The position numbers were made by a program, and so were the translations under genes. This document shows positions 10,506-22,537 of a stretch of DNA of 32,969 nucleotides, piece by piece. A model generated the notes under the pieces. That model ran no database searches, was not told the DNA's origin, and saw only the letters and a program-made list of their open reading frames with translations. Numbering within the stretch: position 1 is the first letter of the stretch; each line of letters starts with the position of its first letter. Source of the DNA: Roridomyces roridus (taxonomy: Eukaryota > Basidiomycota > Agaricomycetes > Agaricales > Mycenaceae); contig JARKIF010000294.1 in the NCBI GenBank assembly GCA_029378245.1, positions 1 to 32,969 of the forward strand. The letters run 5' to 3'.

Positions 10506-13500
10506 CTAAACAAAACTATGAAGACAAACGGGCTCCTGGCAACTGCTCCAAACAGTCAATATAATCCCGAGAGCCACAAGCCCGAAACTTTTCGCCCCAA
10601 ATTCCTTTTCGTGCCGCAGGGAATAGTCCAGGCAGTCCACGCCTTTCGCAATGCCTTCTCCAGCTGCTCCGGTGTCAGTCGCGGTTCGAACTTGTCCAGC
10701 AGCTGCTTCTGTATGTCCCGCACCACCGCCTGTGTATGGTACCGCATACGGTAGATGCAGTCGCTCCTCCACGGCTTCTGCGAGCATTTCGCTAGTATTG
10801 CGCCCAAAACCATCTCCGCCTCCTTGAGAGTGACCCCTGGCGCTGATGTGAGCGTGTGGGTGATGGAGATGTACCGCAACTCCTGGACGTATTTCTGGAA
10901 GATAAGGTGGATTTCGTGGTCGGTGCCATCTGGTCGGGTATAGTCTGGCCCGTTCTTTTCGATGTGCGGAGCAAGGACCCGATAGATGGCATTGGACGAG
11001 ACGTCCCGCACAGGCTTGCTCTGCTGGGCCGCGTCCGGGGCGAGCAGCTCAGGTTCGGCCCAAGTGATTCGTCGGTAAAGGTCACCCAGAGCCTTTCCGA
11101 CCTATAGTAGTCCGTTTTGCGTGGATCAATGACCTCGGCCGCATGCCAGTCCGGTTTGCATCTAAGTAAAGTCCGGGGCAGCCGAGTGTTGTCCAAGTCG
11201 ATGGGAATTCCCTGTTTGGGGTAGTCGACCGCCTGGGAACACAGCTCGGCCAACCGCCTGCAGCCATCGTCGCGCATCCCAAACTAGAACCGTGTTAACA
11301 CTCGAGTACTTGATCAAAACAGAGATTCGACCTTGGATTGGTCTGCAATGACGAGAAGACGATCGGACAGCAGTCCCTGAAAGAGGAAGCTCGTAAGTAG
11401 GTCTTGGCTCTATATTGGCACGTACCAGCACGTCGGAATTGATATATTCGACAATGAAGTTACGAATATCATCCACTGTACTATCGCGTTGAAGTGTGCG
11501 AGTTTTGCCGTCTGGGTAAGACGCTGGGTCCTCTGTGCCGCACTATCAATACCATACACCGATCCGGTATGGACGACAGACCATGTTTGGGAGGCAGGAG
11601 GCCAGGTTCCTGTATCACAGAGTACATATCTCCCTGAAAAGGTCAGAATGAGGAGCAAATACCCAGCATACCACTCACATCGAGGTCACCTCCTCCCAAA
11701 CAAGAAGCGAGCGAGCGAGGTTGCATATTAGGAGAACTTTGCGAAGGAAGCACAACAACATTCTTCAGTTTTTCAAACAGGCAGAGCATACCCTGTGGAG
11801 GCTTCCCGATCGCTTGCACTCGTTGCACTAAATGGTCGATTAATCACCGCAGAGTCTCTGCAAATTTCTCCTCACCATCGCCGACGTGCGCGACTGGGCT
11901 CCGTGAAATGGTACAACTTCCCTCAAGCCAGGTCGGAGGTTCGTCGTGGTGTCGTTGAACGCACGCTGTACAACCGCCATCAGCCATCTTTCGCACCACC
12001 AAAGACGCGCACCACGCACCATAAATCTTGCCCGGCGGCAACTCGAACACATTCGTATACCCCGCCTTCTTATACGCCGGGCCTTCATCCGCCACACCAA
12101 CGAGAAGATACGACTTGGGAATCGGGATCCTCGCAGAGTGCTTGATCTCCCTTAGGACATCGTTCGTGGCCACCTGTCGCAGCTGCTTGAAAAATTCGTT
12201 GTCAATCCCGGGCGTCCGATGCTTGGGTTTTAGGTCCAGTCCGAACTTTTCAAGCTTTTCGAGCAGATACGCCAAACGAAAGGGGCTGCCCAGCGAATGG
12301 TCCTTTAGCAAGGTGCGAAATTGAGCAATAGAGTCGTCGATTGTCAGAGTATCCCTGACGGCGGCGTCTTGCAATCTGCGAAAGACGGTTTGACGGACAC
12401 CTCTATCTTCCAACGCCATCACCAGAGGCCTGTAACCAAATGAGCGAACGGTTCACAGTCGAAGAAAAATATACCTGTTGAGGTAGGCGGTATTGGGTTT
12501 GGTGAAAGCCTTGGCTATTTCAATCTCCGCCTCCATAGTCGTAGCGTCGTCGAATTTCTTCATAGATGGTCGCAGACACATCATGATACCGTCCTTCCGC
12601 TTGTCCAGCTCATAGTCAATACACACAACGCCTGCAACTGCATCAGAATTGGACACGTTCCGCGACCGCCGGAGGTACCTTTGTAGCCTAAAAACCGGAT
12701 TTGGAACTACAATTGGAATGAGTCGACACCCGCCACAAATTCCTGTAAACATACCGCCGAGGGTCGCATTCTGACCTCAGTATAATGCCGAGCCTCGCAC
12801 AACGCCTCCCAAATCATGGTGGCCAATTTGCTCGAAATTGTTCCAACGCCGTCTGTATAAACAAACTTGGAGTGCAGCTTGGTATCGTTCTTGTGTCCCG
12901 GTACGACGATATCGGGGATTATTTTCCATTGATGCCGGCTGATCCTCACAGACGGATCGGTCGCAGTGAATGCTGTCAAGAAGATATCAACATCGCGGGT
13001 CTCAAAAAAAAGTGGGCTCCTCACCTTGAGCCAATCGCGCAGCGTACTTGGAAGGTGACTTCAAGAGCGGTGTCCCAGCAAAATTGCCAATATCGCTTCG
13101 GATGGATTCAGACGTCACGCGCTTCCCAGTCGCCTCATCCTTGAAAGGATTCATAAACCAAACCGCGTGACCCCGCAGTGCGGACTGGGAGTACGCGAGA
13201 AATTCGAATTTCCGCCCGCACAGTGTGAGTCCGTTTCTGAGAATCCCACCGACTCGCTCGCGCACGAAATGCGAGCCATCAACTTCACGGTCCCATCGGT
13301 ATTGCATCTTGTCTTCGTCCCGGAAATCCACACGAAGAAAGTGGTTTTCGTATTGTTGATATCTGCGAATGATCCGATTCGATTGAACTGGGAAGGGGCC
13401 TTCCAGCACCAATCTGGTCGGTGTCACCGTTCTGTTAGAACGATTAACGAGGACTCCCTGAGCTGAGCAAGAGAAACATACACATGGTGGCAATTGAATG

Positions 13501-14990
13501 GTCCGCTCTGAAACGACATGGGATTGTATATGAATGACCTGGAGACCCTGTCGAAGCACGCCCGGGGACTCTCCCGATGAGATTTAGTGCGAAGGTGCCG
13601 CCGGTACTCGAGGAGCATCTGGCCGACGAAACTGCTGCCCTCGAGCTTGACCAGCCTTTTGATTTGGAGAATCAACCCATCGATGTCGGCGGTGTGAAGC
13701 AGCGCATTGTGCAGGAGCGCCTCTATCTGAAACGTGACCACCCAGTCCAATGTCTTGTACTGGGAATTGAGGCTGTAGAGGCGCTCGGCGCTGAACAGCT
13801 TTTTGAGCTTGGAAGCCTCAATGCCAGATGTATAGTTTAATCTGAAGAGGATCGACTTCGGTAAGCCCGCAATGGAACAGAGATCGCTGAAGTCGTCGAG
13901 GATCTTGCCGTGATTGTGCAAGATGATGCGCAGCTGCTGTGCGTAGGGGGCCACCCGTAAATGCCGTTCACCCAGCGACCCAATACGATTTATCGATTTT
14001 TTGCTATCGAGGGCCCCGTTGCCGGTGGTTGCGCGGTGGAACTCGAATTCCTCCAGCACAGGCGGAGTCAGGGTATCAAAGCAAATGTCTGGTCTCTCGT
14101 CAACCGGGGTTCGTGAGATCACGGCGGGAGACTTACACGGTTGAGGATCGTAGCCGATCAAAATTTTTGAGATGCTGGCGAAGGTGACATTGATGTTGAA
14201 CCCGCGGTACCCCGTCGACTCGTCTCCAAGCTACAACCAATCAGGTAGAATCGTACAAATGAGCATGTAATACCATACCTGGATACGTATGAGTTTGTGG
14301 TCATACTCGAACGTCAACCATGCGGCACCGCTCGGTGGACCACTGGGACAGCTACTTCTCGGCGAAGACGAAGAGTCTGTGTGGAAGTACTTTTCCTCCC
14401 ATTCCACGGAATACTTGTGGGGCGGGATTCGAGGTGGGATGGGATAGTCTTGGTAATAGACCCCAAACTGCACGACATCGACGCGAAGTCGCTTGTGGAG
14501 GTCCGACACTTTCTTCTGATGCTCTCTTTCGATATTGGGATCGAGGTAAAGGGTCCTGGACAGCACCATGGCTTCGTGCTCATCGGTGTCATGCGAAGAT
14601 ACGTGGACTCCGATCTTTTCTCCCTCGACGTAGACGTGTTTGTTTCGTTTAACCACCCACTCGAGGAATTTGGCGCGCGCTTTGTTGCTGGGAAGAATGA
14701 GGGTTCCCGAGCCACCGTTACGGGTCGGACCAACTGTGCTTTCATCAAGCTTGACTCCGAAGTTGAGCTTCCTACAACCCGATCAGTGTAACGGTCACCC
14801 GGTGGACGACGCAAGTTTACGACGCGGACCTACGAGGCGAATCGCGAGGCAGGTCGGTGTCATACACAGGGTCCGCTGCCTGTTTGGCAAAGACTCGGAA
14901 TTCAGCAGAGTGCAAGACTTCAGCAAGTGCCACGGTCACGGTGTACTGGTCAGCCGTGGTTGGAAGCCAGCTGAGAGAGACTTTGGCCAT
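10506..14990 (-). CDS. Eukaryotic RNA-dependent RNA polymerase (RNA silencing)
   Basis: Cell-encoded RdRP of the RDR/QDE-1 class that makes dsRNA from aberrant or transposon RNA for Dicer. The ATG at 14990 reads MAKVSLSWLPTTADQYTVTV; intron 14772-14829 leads to KLNFGVKLDESTVG and an RRM-like segment GSGTLILPSNKARAKFLEWV. Then follow KYSVEWEEKYF, FNINVTFASISKILIG, RIGSLGERHLRVAPYAQQLR, HHVTVTPTRLVLEGPFPVQS, RKFEFLAYSQSALRGHAVWF, SKYAARLAQAFTATDPSV, FVYTDGVGTISSKLA, MRPSAFQIRFLGYKG, RKDGIMMCLRPSMKKFD, ISRSPVAHVGDVQRVQAIG and the catalytic DLDGD (11628-11687, split by an intron). The C-terminus holds VEYINSDVLGLLSDRLLVIA and KEFGAKSFGLVALG. At least ten short introns. Two one-base losses, near 11092 and 10628 (GGG to GG), break the last exon. 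Roughly 1,300 residues. Confidence 0.88.
11634..11678 (-). other. Intron splitting the RdRP catalytic motif
   Basis: A 45-nt GT-AG intron (gtgagt...ttttcag) lies exactly between the DLD and GD codons of the DxDGD metal-binding motif. An unspliced transcript would lose the active site. Confidence 0.85.
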
Positions 14991-15026
14991 GAGGGAAAGG
15001 GACGGCTTCTGAGCGGCCTCTCAGCG

Positions 15027-15034
15027 CTATATAT
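15027..15034 (-). promoter_or_regulatory. Possible TATA box of the RdRP gene
   Basis: On the minus strand, ATATATAG lies about 37 nt upstream of the RdRP ATG at 14990. The position implies a very short 5' UTR, so it may be fortuitous. Confidence 0.3.
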
Positions 15035-15233
15035 GAGGTTCAATCAGGCGCTCATCAGAGTAGGAAGATAGCAAAGGCATTCACGGCACGGTCCGGACTC
15101 CCGCAAGTCGACTCTGAGAATCATGGAGGTCAGCTCATTTTCACTCAATCGCTCTCTGATTTTCTGCTACTTGTTCCGCCCGCGCCACGTAGAGTAAAGA
15201 CAAGGAAAGGAAATGTAATTGGTAGTGTAATGA

Positions 15234-16609
15234 CTAGAATGCACCAACAACAGCGTGGTTAAAGGCATGAGTATCGTCGTCTGAATCCGACTCTGGACCG
15301 AATAACGAGCTACCATCGTATGCCTCGTCCTCACGCACTCCGTACGGGTTAGGCTCGTATACCCATTCGATCCCGAGTTTCTCGCACAAAGAGGCGGTCG
15401 TCGCTACCTGTGCGTCAGACGCCTTGTTCTTCACGTCCGAGTGCAACTCTCCGACAATTTGGAGCTTCTTCAATATCCCGCGGAGGGGAAAGCGTTTACG
15501 TCGCAACCACTTTTCGAGGTCTGGTGCGAGCAAGAAGGACAGCGTCACGCCGCCGAACCGCAAATGCTCGAGACGTGGTGGGAGCGCGTCGAAGAAGGGG
15601 AATGTCACTGGGATGTTATTGAAAGAAAGCGTCTTGAGCTGGTGGAGCGCTGCGACGGCGGTGTTATCCCATGGCTCCGGGTTTCCAGGCTGGGAGTCGT
15701 AGTCCGTGAGGGTGAGGAGAGTGAGAGAAGGCGCTACAATGGAGAGACACTTTTTGAGCTCTCGAAGGGGTATGGAGCGGAGCCCGTCCAGGACGAGTTC
15801 CTTGAGAGACGACATGCTTCGCAAGAGGGTGCTCAACACACGCGGACTGGTCGGTTGGTTGATATTGCATATGGTGAGGCCGGTACAGGCAGAGGAACCG
15901 GCGGGGATTTCGAGGGTCGGGTCACGGGGACCGTCTGGGAGGGGCAGTTCGCTGATCTCAAGCTCCTTGAGATACGGGAAGGCCACAATGCTCTTTAACC
16001 AGCCACCCCGACGACCCGGCGTAGAGCCAAGCACAGCGGTGCAGCTATTGGGGGACGATGGATGACAGAAGGAACACCCATTCAAAGAAATGTCCGTGAG
16101 CTTGATTGTCGCGGGGTTTTGCATGTAAAGGGGCCATATGAAATCGCCGCCGCGAATGTCGAGGTTCTTCAGCTGAGGACACGCCTCGAGGAACCATCTG
16201 AACGCGGTCCGACTGACGACTCGCGGCTCCCCGTCCCCAGGTGTACCCGCTTCGTACCCGTCGATATGCTTGAGCTCAGTGCAACTCGAATTCAGCTGAG
16301 CGCTCTTGACATACTTGGCGAGATGCGGCGAAAAGCGCAGCTGGCCTGTGAGAATGAGGAATGTTTCTGGGCCCTCGACTTTGAGGTGGCCGTAGAGGTT
16401 GCGGCGGACTGGATTCAAAAAGTTGCGCGAGACCAGGGCCAATTGGACAAAGTTCTAGATCCATTGTTGTAAAACTGGAATCGATTCGGAGTTTTCCTAA
16501 GGACCTTTGGAAGGGATTCATAGTCGTACACACCGTCGAGTCTTTGGCGATCCAGAAAGACCTGCTCGACGATGCCTTCGATGACGTCCTCGATGTTTGG
16601 GAAGGGCAT
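15234..16609 (-). CDS. F-box-like / leucine-rich repeat protein
   Basis: Two exons: 16532-16609 and 15234-16454, intron 16455-16531 (77 nt), giving 432 aa with a clean frame. The N-terminus PNIEDVIEGIVEQVFLDRQ followed by FVQLALVSRNFLNPVRRNLY has the length and hydrophobic pattern of a degenerate F-box. Irregular leucine-rich repeats follow: PQLKNLDIRGGDFIWPLYMQ, FPYLKELEISELPLP, MSSLKELVLDGLRSIPLREL, LTLLTLTDYDS, LHQLKTLSFNNIPVTFPFFD, PRLEHLRFGGVTLSFL. The tail is acidic (PESDSDDDTH). Large expanded families of such proteins in agaricomycetes are presumed substrate adaptors of SCF ubiquitin ligases; this one's target is unknown. Pieces of this gene recur in the mosaic at 9.33-9.9 kb. Confidence 0.8.
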
Positions 16610-16771
16610 GATTTGATCGTATCACTTTTCTTTCTCAAAGGGTCCTTCTCTAACGATAACGAGGACAAAATTGCAGAGAAAACTATACACATGAACTATA
16701 AGAGCGAGACTGAACGAATGTACCAGCGAGTCCGTGAGTGTCTTGAAGATGGGATGTTAAATAAATACGTC

Positions 16772-18743
16772 TCAAAACTGCAGAAAACTCGTGTCGATTC
16801 CATGCCCAAAGTCCCATACACATATTCGCTGTCATGAAAGATAAGCAAGACGTTACAGCGGGAAGCAAAGGGACTCACTTGGTCTTCGCCGCAGGACACG
16901 ATCTACGGAGGACCAGTCAGTGGGCAATTAAGAAATTCTCCCAGACGCACTTTAGTACAATCAAACCCAATGCAAAATATCCTCCCCGAATGGCCGCCTG
17001 TAAGGTCCGCGACGAGGGCACCAGTCTTACGGTCCCATATCTGCATTACGCAAATGAGCTACAATCTTGCTGGATAACAAAAACGCACCTTGATACTTAG
17101 ATCATAGCTCCCACTGAGCACGAAATCCTTTCCCAACGCGACGCTGCGAACCAAATCCGCATGCACACACCGCTGGGGCTGCGTAGCCACCTGTGTCGCC
17201 ACCGCTGCACTCCCGCACGTGGCACAGATAACTGGGCCGGCAGCGAGAGGTGCGGGTGGTGCGGTGCCTTCGTACTCTGGAGATGTTGACCATCCCTGGA
17301 ACGTCGTGATGTCAAAAAGCCGCAGATGCTTGTCCGACGAGCCAGAGACAACGTAGGGCGCCATAAAGTCGATCGAGGCGATGCCCCGAGTGTGGTGGTT
17401 ATCGAATGTTCGCAACAGCTTGCCGGTGGCTGCATCCCAAAGACGAACGGAGCGATCACCCGAGCCAGAGACGATCAGCGTGTCCGAAATCGCCACCGCA
17501 TTGACTGCAGCGCGATGAGCGCCAAGCACAAACTGCGGCGCCAAATCAGGAAACGAGTACGTGCGTACGGTCCGGTCCTTGGAACATGACACGAGTCGGC
17601 GACCATCAAGGCGCACACAAAGCACGCTATCCTCGTGGTCCACGATAATCTTGACGAGTGCATTCTTTTCGAGGTCCCAGACGGCGACGCGTCGGTCGCT
17701 TCCCGCGCTCGCAACAAATCCGTCGTGAACACAGATACTAAGCACCGAGCTCGCGTGCACGCCTGCAATTACACGTTCGACTAGTCCAGTGGTGAGATTC
17801 CACTCTCGGACGGTCCGGTCACGCGAGCCGGTGAAAAGGACTTGCACACCCGTCGCTGGGTAAGTGTACAGTTGCAGACAGTAGATGGTTGTCGTGTGCG
17901 CGTTGGAGGGACCGCCGCGCGTTTGGATAGTCGAGACGCGATAGTTGCCTGAGCGAACGCGATTGTTGAGGCGGGTGTGAGTTTGGTAGAGGCGTTTATA
18001 GTCGGGTCGAAGGAAGGAAGAGTCGCTGAGCGCTGCTGGGGCGGAATTATGGCGGGCACGAGATTTCGCAGGTGCGGATGAAGCGGCAAGAACAGACGTC
18101 CGAGATGCAAGAGACATGGACGCAAAGCCCGAGTCTAGCTCGGCTTGCATAAGAGTCCATTCGGCCTTGACAGTCTCAATGGTGTCCTCCTCTTCCAATT
18201 CCTCTTCCTCGTCCGAATCGCCCATGCCCTCGTCATCGTCATCCCATCTGCGTGGTGTATCAAACGAGTGTATCCGCGATGGCTGCTTCCATTTCCATCC
18301 CTCGGCCACACAGAGTTTCCGCCATATTGCTTGGTCGTTTGCGAGGGCTCGCCACCGGTGGCTGACCAGTGCACACGCGAGGAGCGTTTGTGCAGGCAGA
18401 TGCGAAAAGATGTGCAGAGACACTTCTGCAGGGAGGGTCTGTAGATCCGTCAATGTTCTGTTGGCTCTGCTCGGTCGAAACACGTACGCCGACCACGTCG
18501 AATTGCAGCAAGGGCGCCAACCGGCGCTGTATTGTTGCCAGACGAGACCTGGGCAAGGAAGCCAATAGCCGGTATGCCAGCTCTGATTCCAGTGAGCTGT
18601 CCCGCTCTACGCGTATTCGGACGCGACGAACCTTCGCATTCCTGCTCCGAGGTCATCTTTGAGAGCAACTCACTGGTGGTGGACGCGTGAGGTTGGATGG
18701 TGTCGTCGTCGGTGAAACCTTCGTCAAAGAGAACGGAAGACAT
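16772..18743 (-). CDS. F-box/WD40 repeat protein (SCF substrate adaptor)
   Basis: Six exons (18674-18743, 18488-18606, 17089-18438, 16951-17040, 16879-16902, 16772-16828) splice into an unbroken 569-aa protein. The start is ATG 18743 (MSSVLFDEGF), not the GTG-initiated long frame. An N-terminal helix (ELAYRLLASLPRSRLATIQR) ends FDVVG and joins the F-box, TLPAEVSLHIFSHLPAQTLL, followed by LVSHRWRALANDQAIWRKLC. An acidic insert (DSDEEEELEEEDTIE) follows, then a WD40 propeller: VLFTGSRDRTVREW, FVASAGSDRRVAVWD, RRLVSCSKDRTVRTYS, LIVSGSGDRSVRLWD, YVVSGSSDKHLRLFD, FVLSGSYDLSIKIWD and IVSCGEDQRICVWDFG. It would recruit substrates to Skp1-Cul1. Architecture is Cdc4/Met30/Pof1-like; which orthologue is undecided. 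Confidence 0.9.
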
Positions 18744-19592
18744 GTTGGTCGGAGGTCAAGATGGTCCGGTGGCCCTGCGTCGACCGCTATAGCTGATACA
18801 TCGCGCTGAGGTTAGTTGCTGGTTACCGCGACGTGATTGACAACCGATTTGGGAGGTGATGCGAGCCGGGCCGCTACTTATGGGCTGTGGAACGCGACGA
18901 AAATATTCTCAGCAATTACATCCAGGAAGCGTACACTAGGGAGGAATGGTCCGCAGCCGACCCAACCAAAAGATACAGCTATTGAACTAAATGGCTGCTC
19001 GAAATTAGGCTCCGTTGGCCTGTCCTAGTCACGGTCTCCCGCTGTAGTATCTCCTCTTTGAGTGGGGATGTCGTCCATAAACAGACCTGTCCTACGTCCA
19101 CTCAATAGTGTTCCTTGGGTCGTAGTTGGATGGCATCTGCTACCGGAACTCTTCTATCCAATAAGGGAGCAGTCCGAGTCGGTCCGCTGAAAGTTATCGG
19201 GTTCCCATAGCAGAGGTGGCGATCGCTGTCGTCGGCTACATATGCTGGACCATGCGCGTTCGTTGGGCATTCGACAGAACGGATAGAGCTGAGCCTCGAC
19301 GTGGGTGCAGAAGAACGGATGATGTCCACAAGACCAGAGATTATTCACGGAAGACACCATGCCGCCGGCCAGAAGCAATGAGTGGGTGTTGGGAGGCGAT
19401 AATAAGCTCTAGGGTGTAAATGAGAAAAATCCGCGAAGCGTATAAGGTTTAGTAGCCTGGCTCAAGGCTGGGGTGAGTGCCGGCAGAAAAGTCGTTGTAT
19501 GTCACGATTTAGGTCATTCACCGCTCTGTATCTCTGACTACGACTACGACCCGGCATCCCAAGGCTACCTCTCTCGGTTCTGTTCTTTCGCC
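18744..19592. promoter_or_regulatory. Divergent intergenic region, F-box/WD40 and YTH genes
   Basis: 849 nt between two divergent start codons. It must contain both promoters. I see no TATA consensus, repeat or RNA gene. Confidence 0.5.
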
Positions 19593-22098
19593 ATGTCGCA
19601 GCCCAGCCAGCTGCCCCCAGTGCCTGGATCTCCTCCCAACTCGAGTGGAGTTCGTCGTCACCACACCATCTCGGCGTCATCCCGCACCGCTCGCGCTGCT
19701 GCCATCTCTGAGGAAGCCGACTGGAATGAAGACGAAGTAGTGGGCGATGACTGGGTCAACGATCCCAGCGCAGTGGGAGCCGTTGGTGAAAAATCGTCGT
19801 TACATCGCCAAAGCTCTCTGCCGACTCGGTACCATCGCGGTACGGGAAATTTCCAGCATCGTTCTCTTCTCTTCTGAGGTGCCCGATATTAGCATTCCAG
19901 CCACAGGCGTCAGGTCTGTCCAGGTCCGGCAGTCTCACCGCCAAGAATAGTCTCAATCCAATCGCCGGTCACGAAGGCGATGAGGACGAGTGGGATGACA
20001 TGGACTCCTACGCTGTAAACGACGTGAGTGAATCTTCTCTGCCAGCGAACGCGGGGTCTTGTCTTGAATTGTGATTTTTATCTAATGCCCGCGACCCAGA
20101 ACCCTGCTGCTGCTGCAGAGAACATGGACCCCGCGGACCCAAATTCTCCGCTCGCACCGCACGAAGGACCATCACCTCCGCCCGCAGACTCGGGCGTCCG
20201 TCGTCATCAATCCCTCACCTACGGAGCTGCAGCACGTCAGGCTCAGAAAAATCAAGGCCCCTTGCGTCGTGCAGGGACGCTCCAGACACCTCTTCCTCCC
20301 CAGCCGCCGCCACAGCCAGAACCCTCGGCGGAAAACGAGGAGGAATACATATATCAGGACGACCCTGCTACGTACGATGAATCCGAGTATTACACCGCCG
20401 CCAAGGCAAGCCCCATTGGCCGCCTCTCTCCCTGGTCAAACAATGGCTCGAACGACTGGCGCGCTCCCAACGTCGCCTTCATCCCAGGTAGCGGCGGTGG
20501 TTTGGATGAAGTCCAGCGGGCGTTGTCTTCCCTCGAGCTCAGCGGCGGGGGCAATAACTACAACCCCGTGCCTGGCCAGAGCTCCCACCCGCCACGCTTC
20601 AATCCGACGCACCCCCCGCCCATGCATGCGCCGGGAATACGCGGTGGTAATGGCAACGGGAATGGCGGTGGCAACGGCGGCAAGTTGCAGTTGGTTACGG
20701 AATTCGACGGACGCAAGACACCACTCGGTCAGGGACCTGCGAGCGCCAACGCATATGCACTCCAGCAACAGCAGCAGTATCTTTTGCAACAGCAACAGCA
20801 GGCGGCTGGCTCTGCACCGTGGGATCAAAAAGATCGCATGCTGGGGATGCGGACATCCAACCCGAACTTGCAGTACTCTTATCAACAGCAGCAGGCGAGC
20901 AAGGGACAACCTGTACCACCCATTCCGCAGCAGTACATGCAGCAGCAGCAGCAGCAGCAGCGTGGCCCGCAAAACGATCAGGGGGCCGCCCTGGGATTCA
21001 ATGCCGGTGTGGACGTCCAGTCGCTCATCGCTGCCAAGGGGTACAATCCCGCTACCTTTGAGCTCCGGCCCACCTTCGTACGTTGTCGCCTCTCGTTGAT
21101 AATTGACCTTATCTCGTACAGGCGCGCTTTTTTGTCATTAAATCATACACCGAGGATGATGTGCACAAGTCTCTCAAGTACGAGATCTGGAGCTCGACCG
21201 AGCCGGGGAACAAGCGCCTTGACAAGGCCTTCAAGGAGTGTAATGGGCGGGGTCCCATATACTTGTTCTTTAGTGTGAACGCCAGGTAATTTTTCGTTTT
21301 GTTACTTTCTGCAAAGGCTAATTCCGGCGCAGTGGTCATTTCTGCGGCATGGCAGAGATGTTGACACCCGTACGTCTTCGTCTTTTAAAAGCTGAAATGC
21401 CGCTCTGACAGGTATAATAGGTCGACTACACGCGGAGCAGCAACGTGTGGGCCTCGGACAAGTGGAAGGGCGTGTTCAAGGTTCGTTGGATATTCGTGCG
21501 CGACATTCCCAATGTCAATCTTCGGCACATCAAACTCTTGTACATCTTTTTCTGCCAGTGCTGGCTCGCTGCTGACTTGTATTCTCAAGGAACACGACGG
21601 AGCGGAAACCCGTGACCAACTCTCGTGACACGCAAGAGTTGCTCGCAGAAGCCGGCCAGGAGATGTTGCGCATCTTCCATACGCATCCAGCGCGGACGTC
21701 CCTCCTTCAGGATTTTGCCTTTTACGAGGTAGGAACTTCGTAACCCTTTTTGCACAAGCTCACCCTTTTGGCAGCTCCAAGCGATGCAGAAGCAGGGCAC
21801 CCAGTCTGCTGCTACGTCTTCGCCAAGCAGCCCGACGCTCAGCGGGGCTGGCACGCAGTCACCCCAGCTCTCTCCGCCCATGGCCCACGCTCAGCCCGCG
21901 CAGTTCGGTAATCCGAATGCGCTGGCGTATCAGATGCCCCAGATGACTCCGATGATGCAAATGCAGATGATGGGCATGGCGGGCATGGGGATGGGGAACG
22001 GGCAGTTCGGGGTGCAAGCCATGCATCAAAGCGTCATGCGGCACCCGAGCCCTGGTCCCGCTGGAGCTGACGGTGGCCAGGGCTTTGCGAATTTCTAG
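19593..22098 (+). CDS. YTH-domain m6A RNA-binding protein
   Basis: Eight exons (19593-19839, 19893-20023, 20100-21077, 21122-21285, 21333-21369, 21421-21539, 21590-21728, 21775-22098) give an unbroken 712-aa protein. The YTH domain is C-terminal: [116 protein letters not shown]. The Trp residues of IWSST, NVW and DKW are those expected to build the aromatic cage for N6-methyladenosine. The N-terminal half is disordered: proline-rich, glycine-asparagine runs and several polyglutamine tracts. The tail is methionine-rich ([20 protein letters not shown]). Layout resembles YTHDF cytoplasmic readers. Acidic motif [11 protein letters not shown] lies near the start. Confidence 0.9.
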
Positions 22099-22537
22099 AT
22101 AAAAACGCGTCTTTCTTGCGTCTCAAAGTGTACTACCATCTCATCTTCCATTGGATCTAACGCTCCCCTCACGATCAGCTACTTACATGCACCTTTCCTC
22201 GTATGATATCATCCACTGTTCTCTTGCTGTAATGCTCTCTTCCTCCCTTCTTCCTTCCCTTGCGTTACCCTGTTTATATCTGCATCGCACGGACTTGTAC
22301 CTACTTGCATGGGACGGTGGACTGGGACTAGTACGCCAACGGACTCTGCACTTCCAAGCTGTACTTGTTCTAACGATATTGATATCCTATGTCGTACTAG
22401 CTACTATTTAAATAATGTATCTCTTCTGCTCGAGACGCGTCGCGACGCGTACTTTAGCGCGCGGTATTTGTGATTTGATGGCAGAGCCTCTTGTCTTTCT
22501 CTTCCATCCTTGCAGTGCTCTTCCACTCTTTCCCAGC
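22099..22537. other. Intergenic, YTH 3' flank and HOP1 promoter
   Basis: Pyrimidine-rich sequence without a coding frame I can support. It contains the terminator side of the YTH gene and the promoter of HOP1. No meiosis-type upstream element is recognisable by eye. Confidence 0.4.

Noticed and set aside
14772..14829. Apparent stop and frame break in the RdRP N-terminus
   Set aside because: A GT-AG intron of 58 nt explains it exactly and joins DSPRR to KLNFGVKLDE in frame.
10506..14990. RdRP as an integrated RNA-virus polymerase
   Set aside because: Its motifs (FVYTDGVGTIS, DLDGD) and many spliceosomal introns are those of the cellular RDR/QDE-1 class, not of viral polymerases with GDD.
17059..18483. 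474-codon frame taken as the whole F-box/WD40 gene
   Set aside because: It begins at GTG inside intron 2 and runs into intron 3. Two upstream exons and three downstream exons complete the F-box and the last WD40 repeats.
20269..21099. 276-codon plus-strand frame inside the YTH gene
   Set aside because: It is the shifted frame of the Gln/Pro-rich exon 3. Only the other frame leads into the YTH domain.
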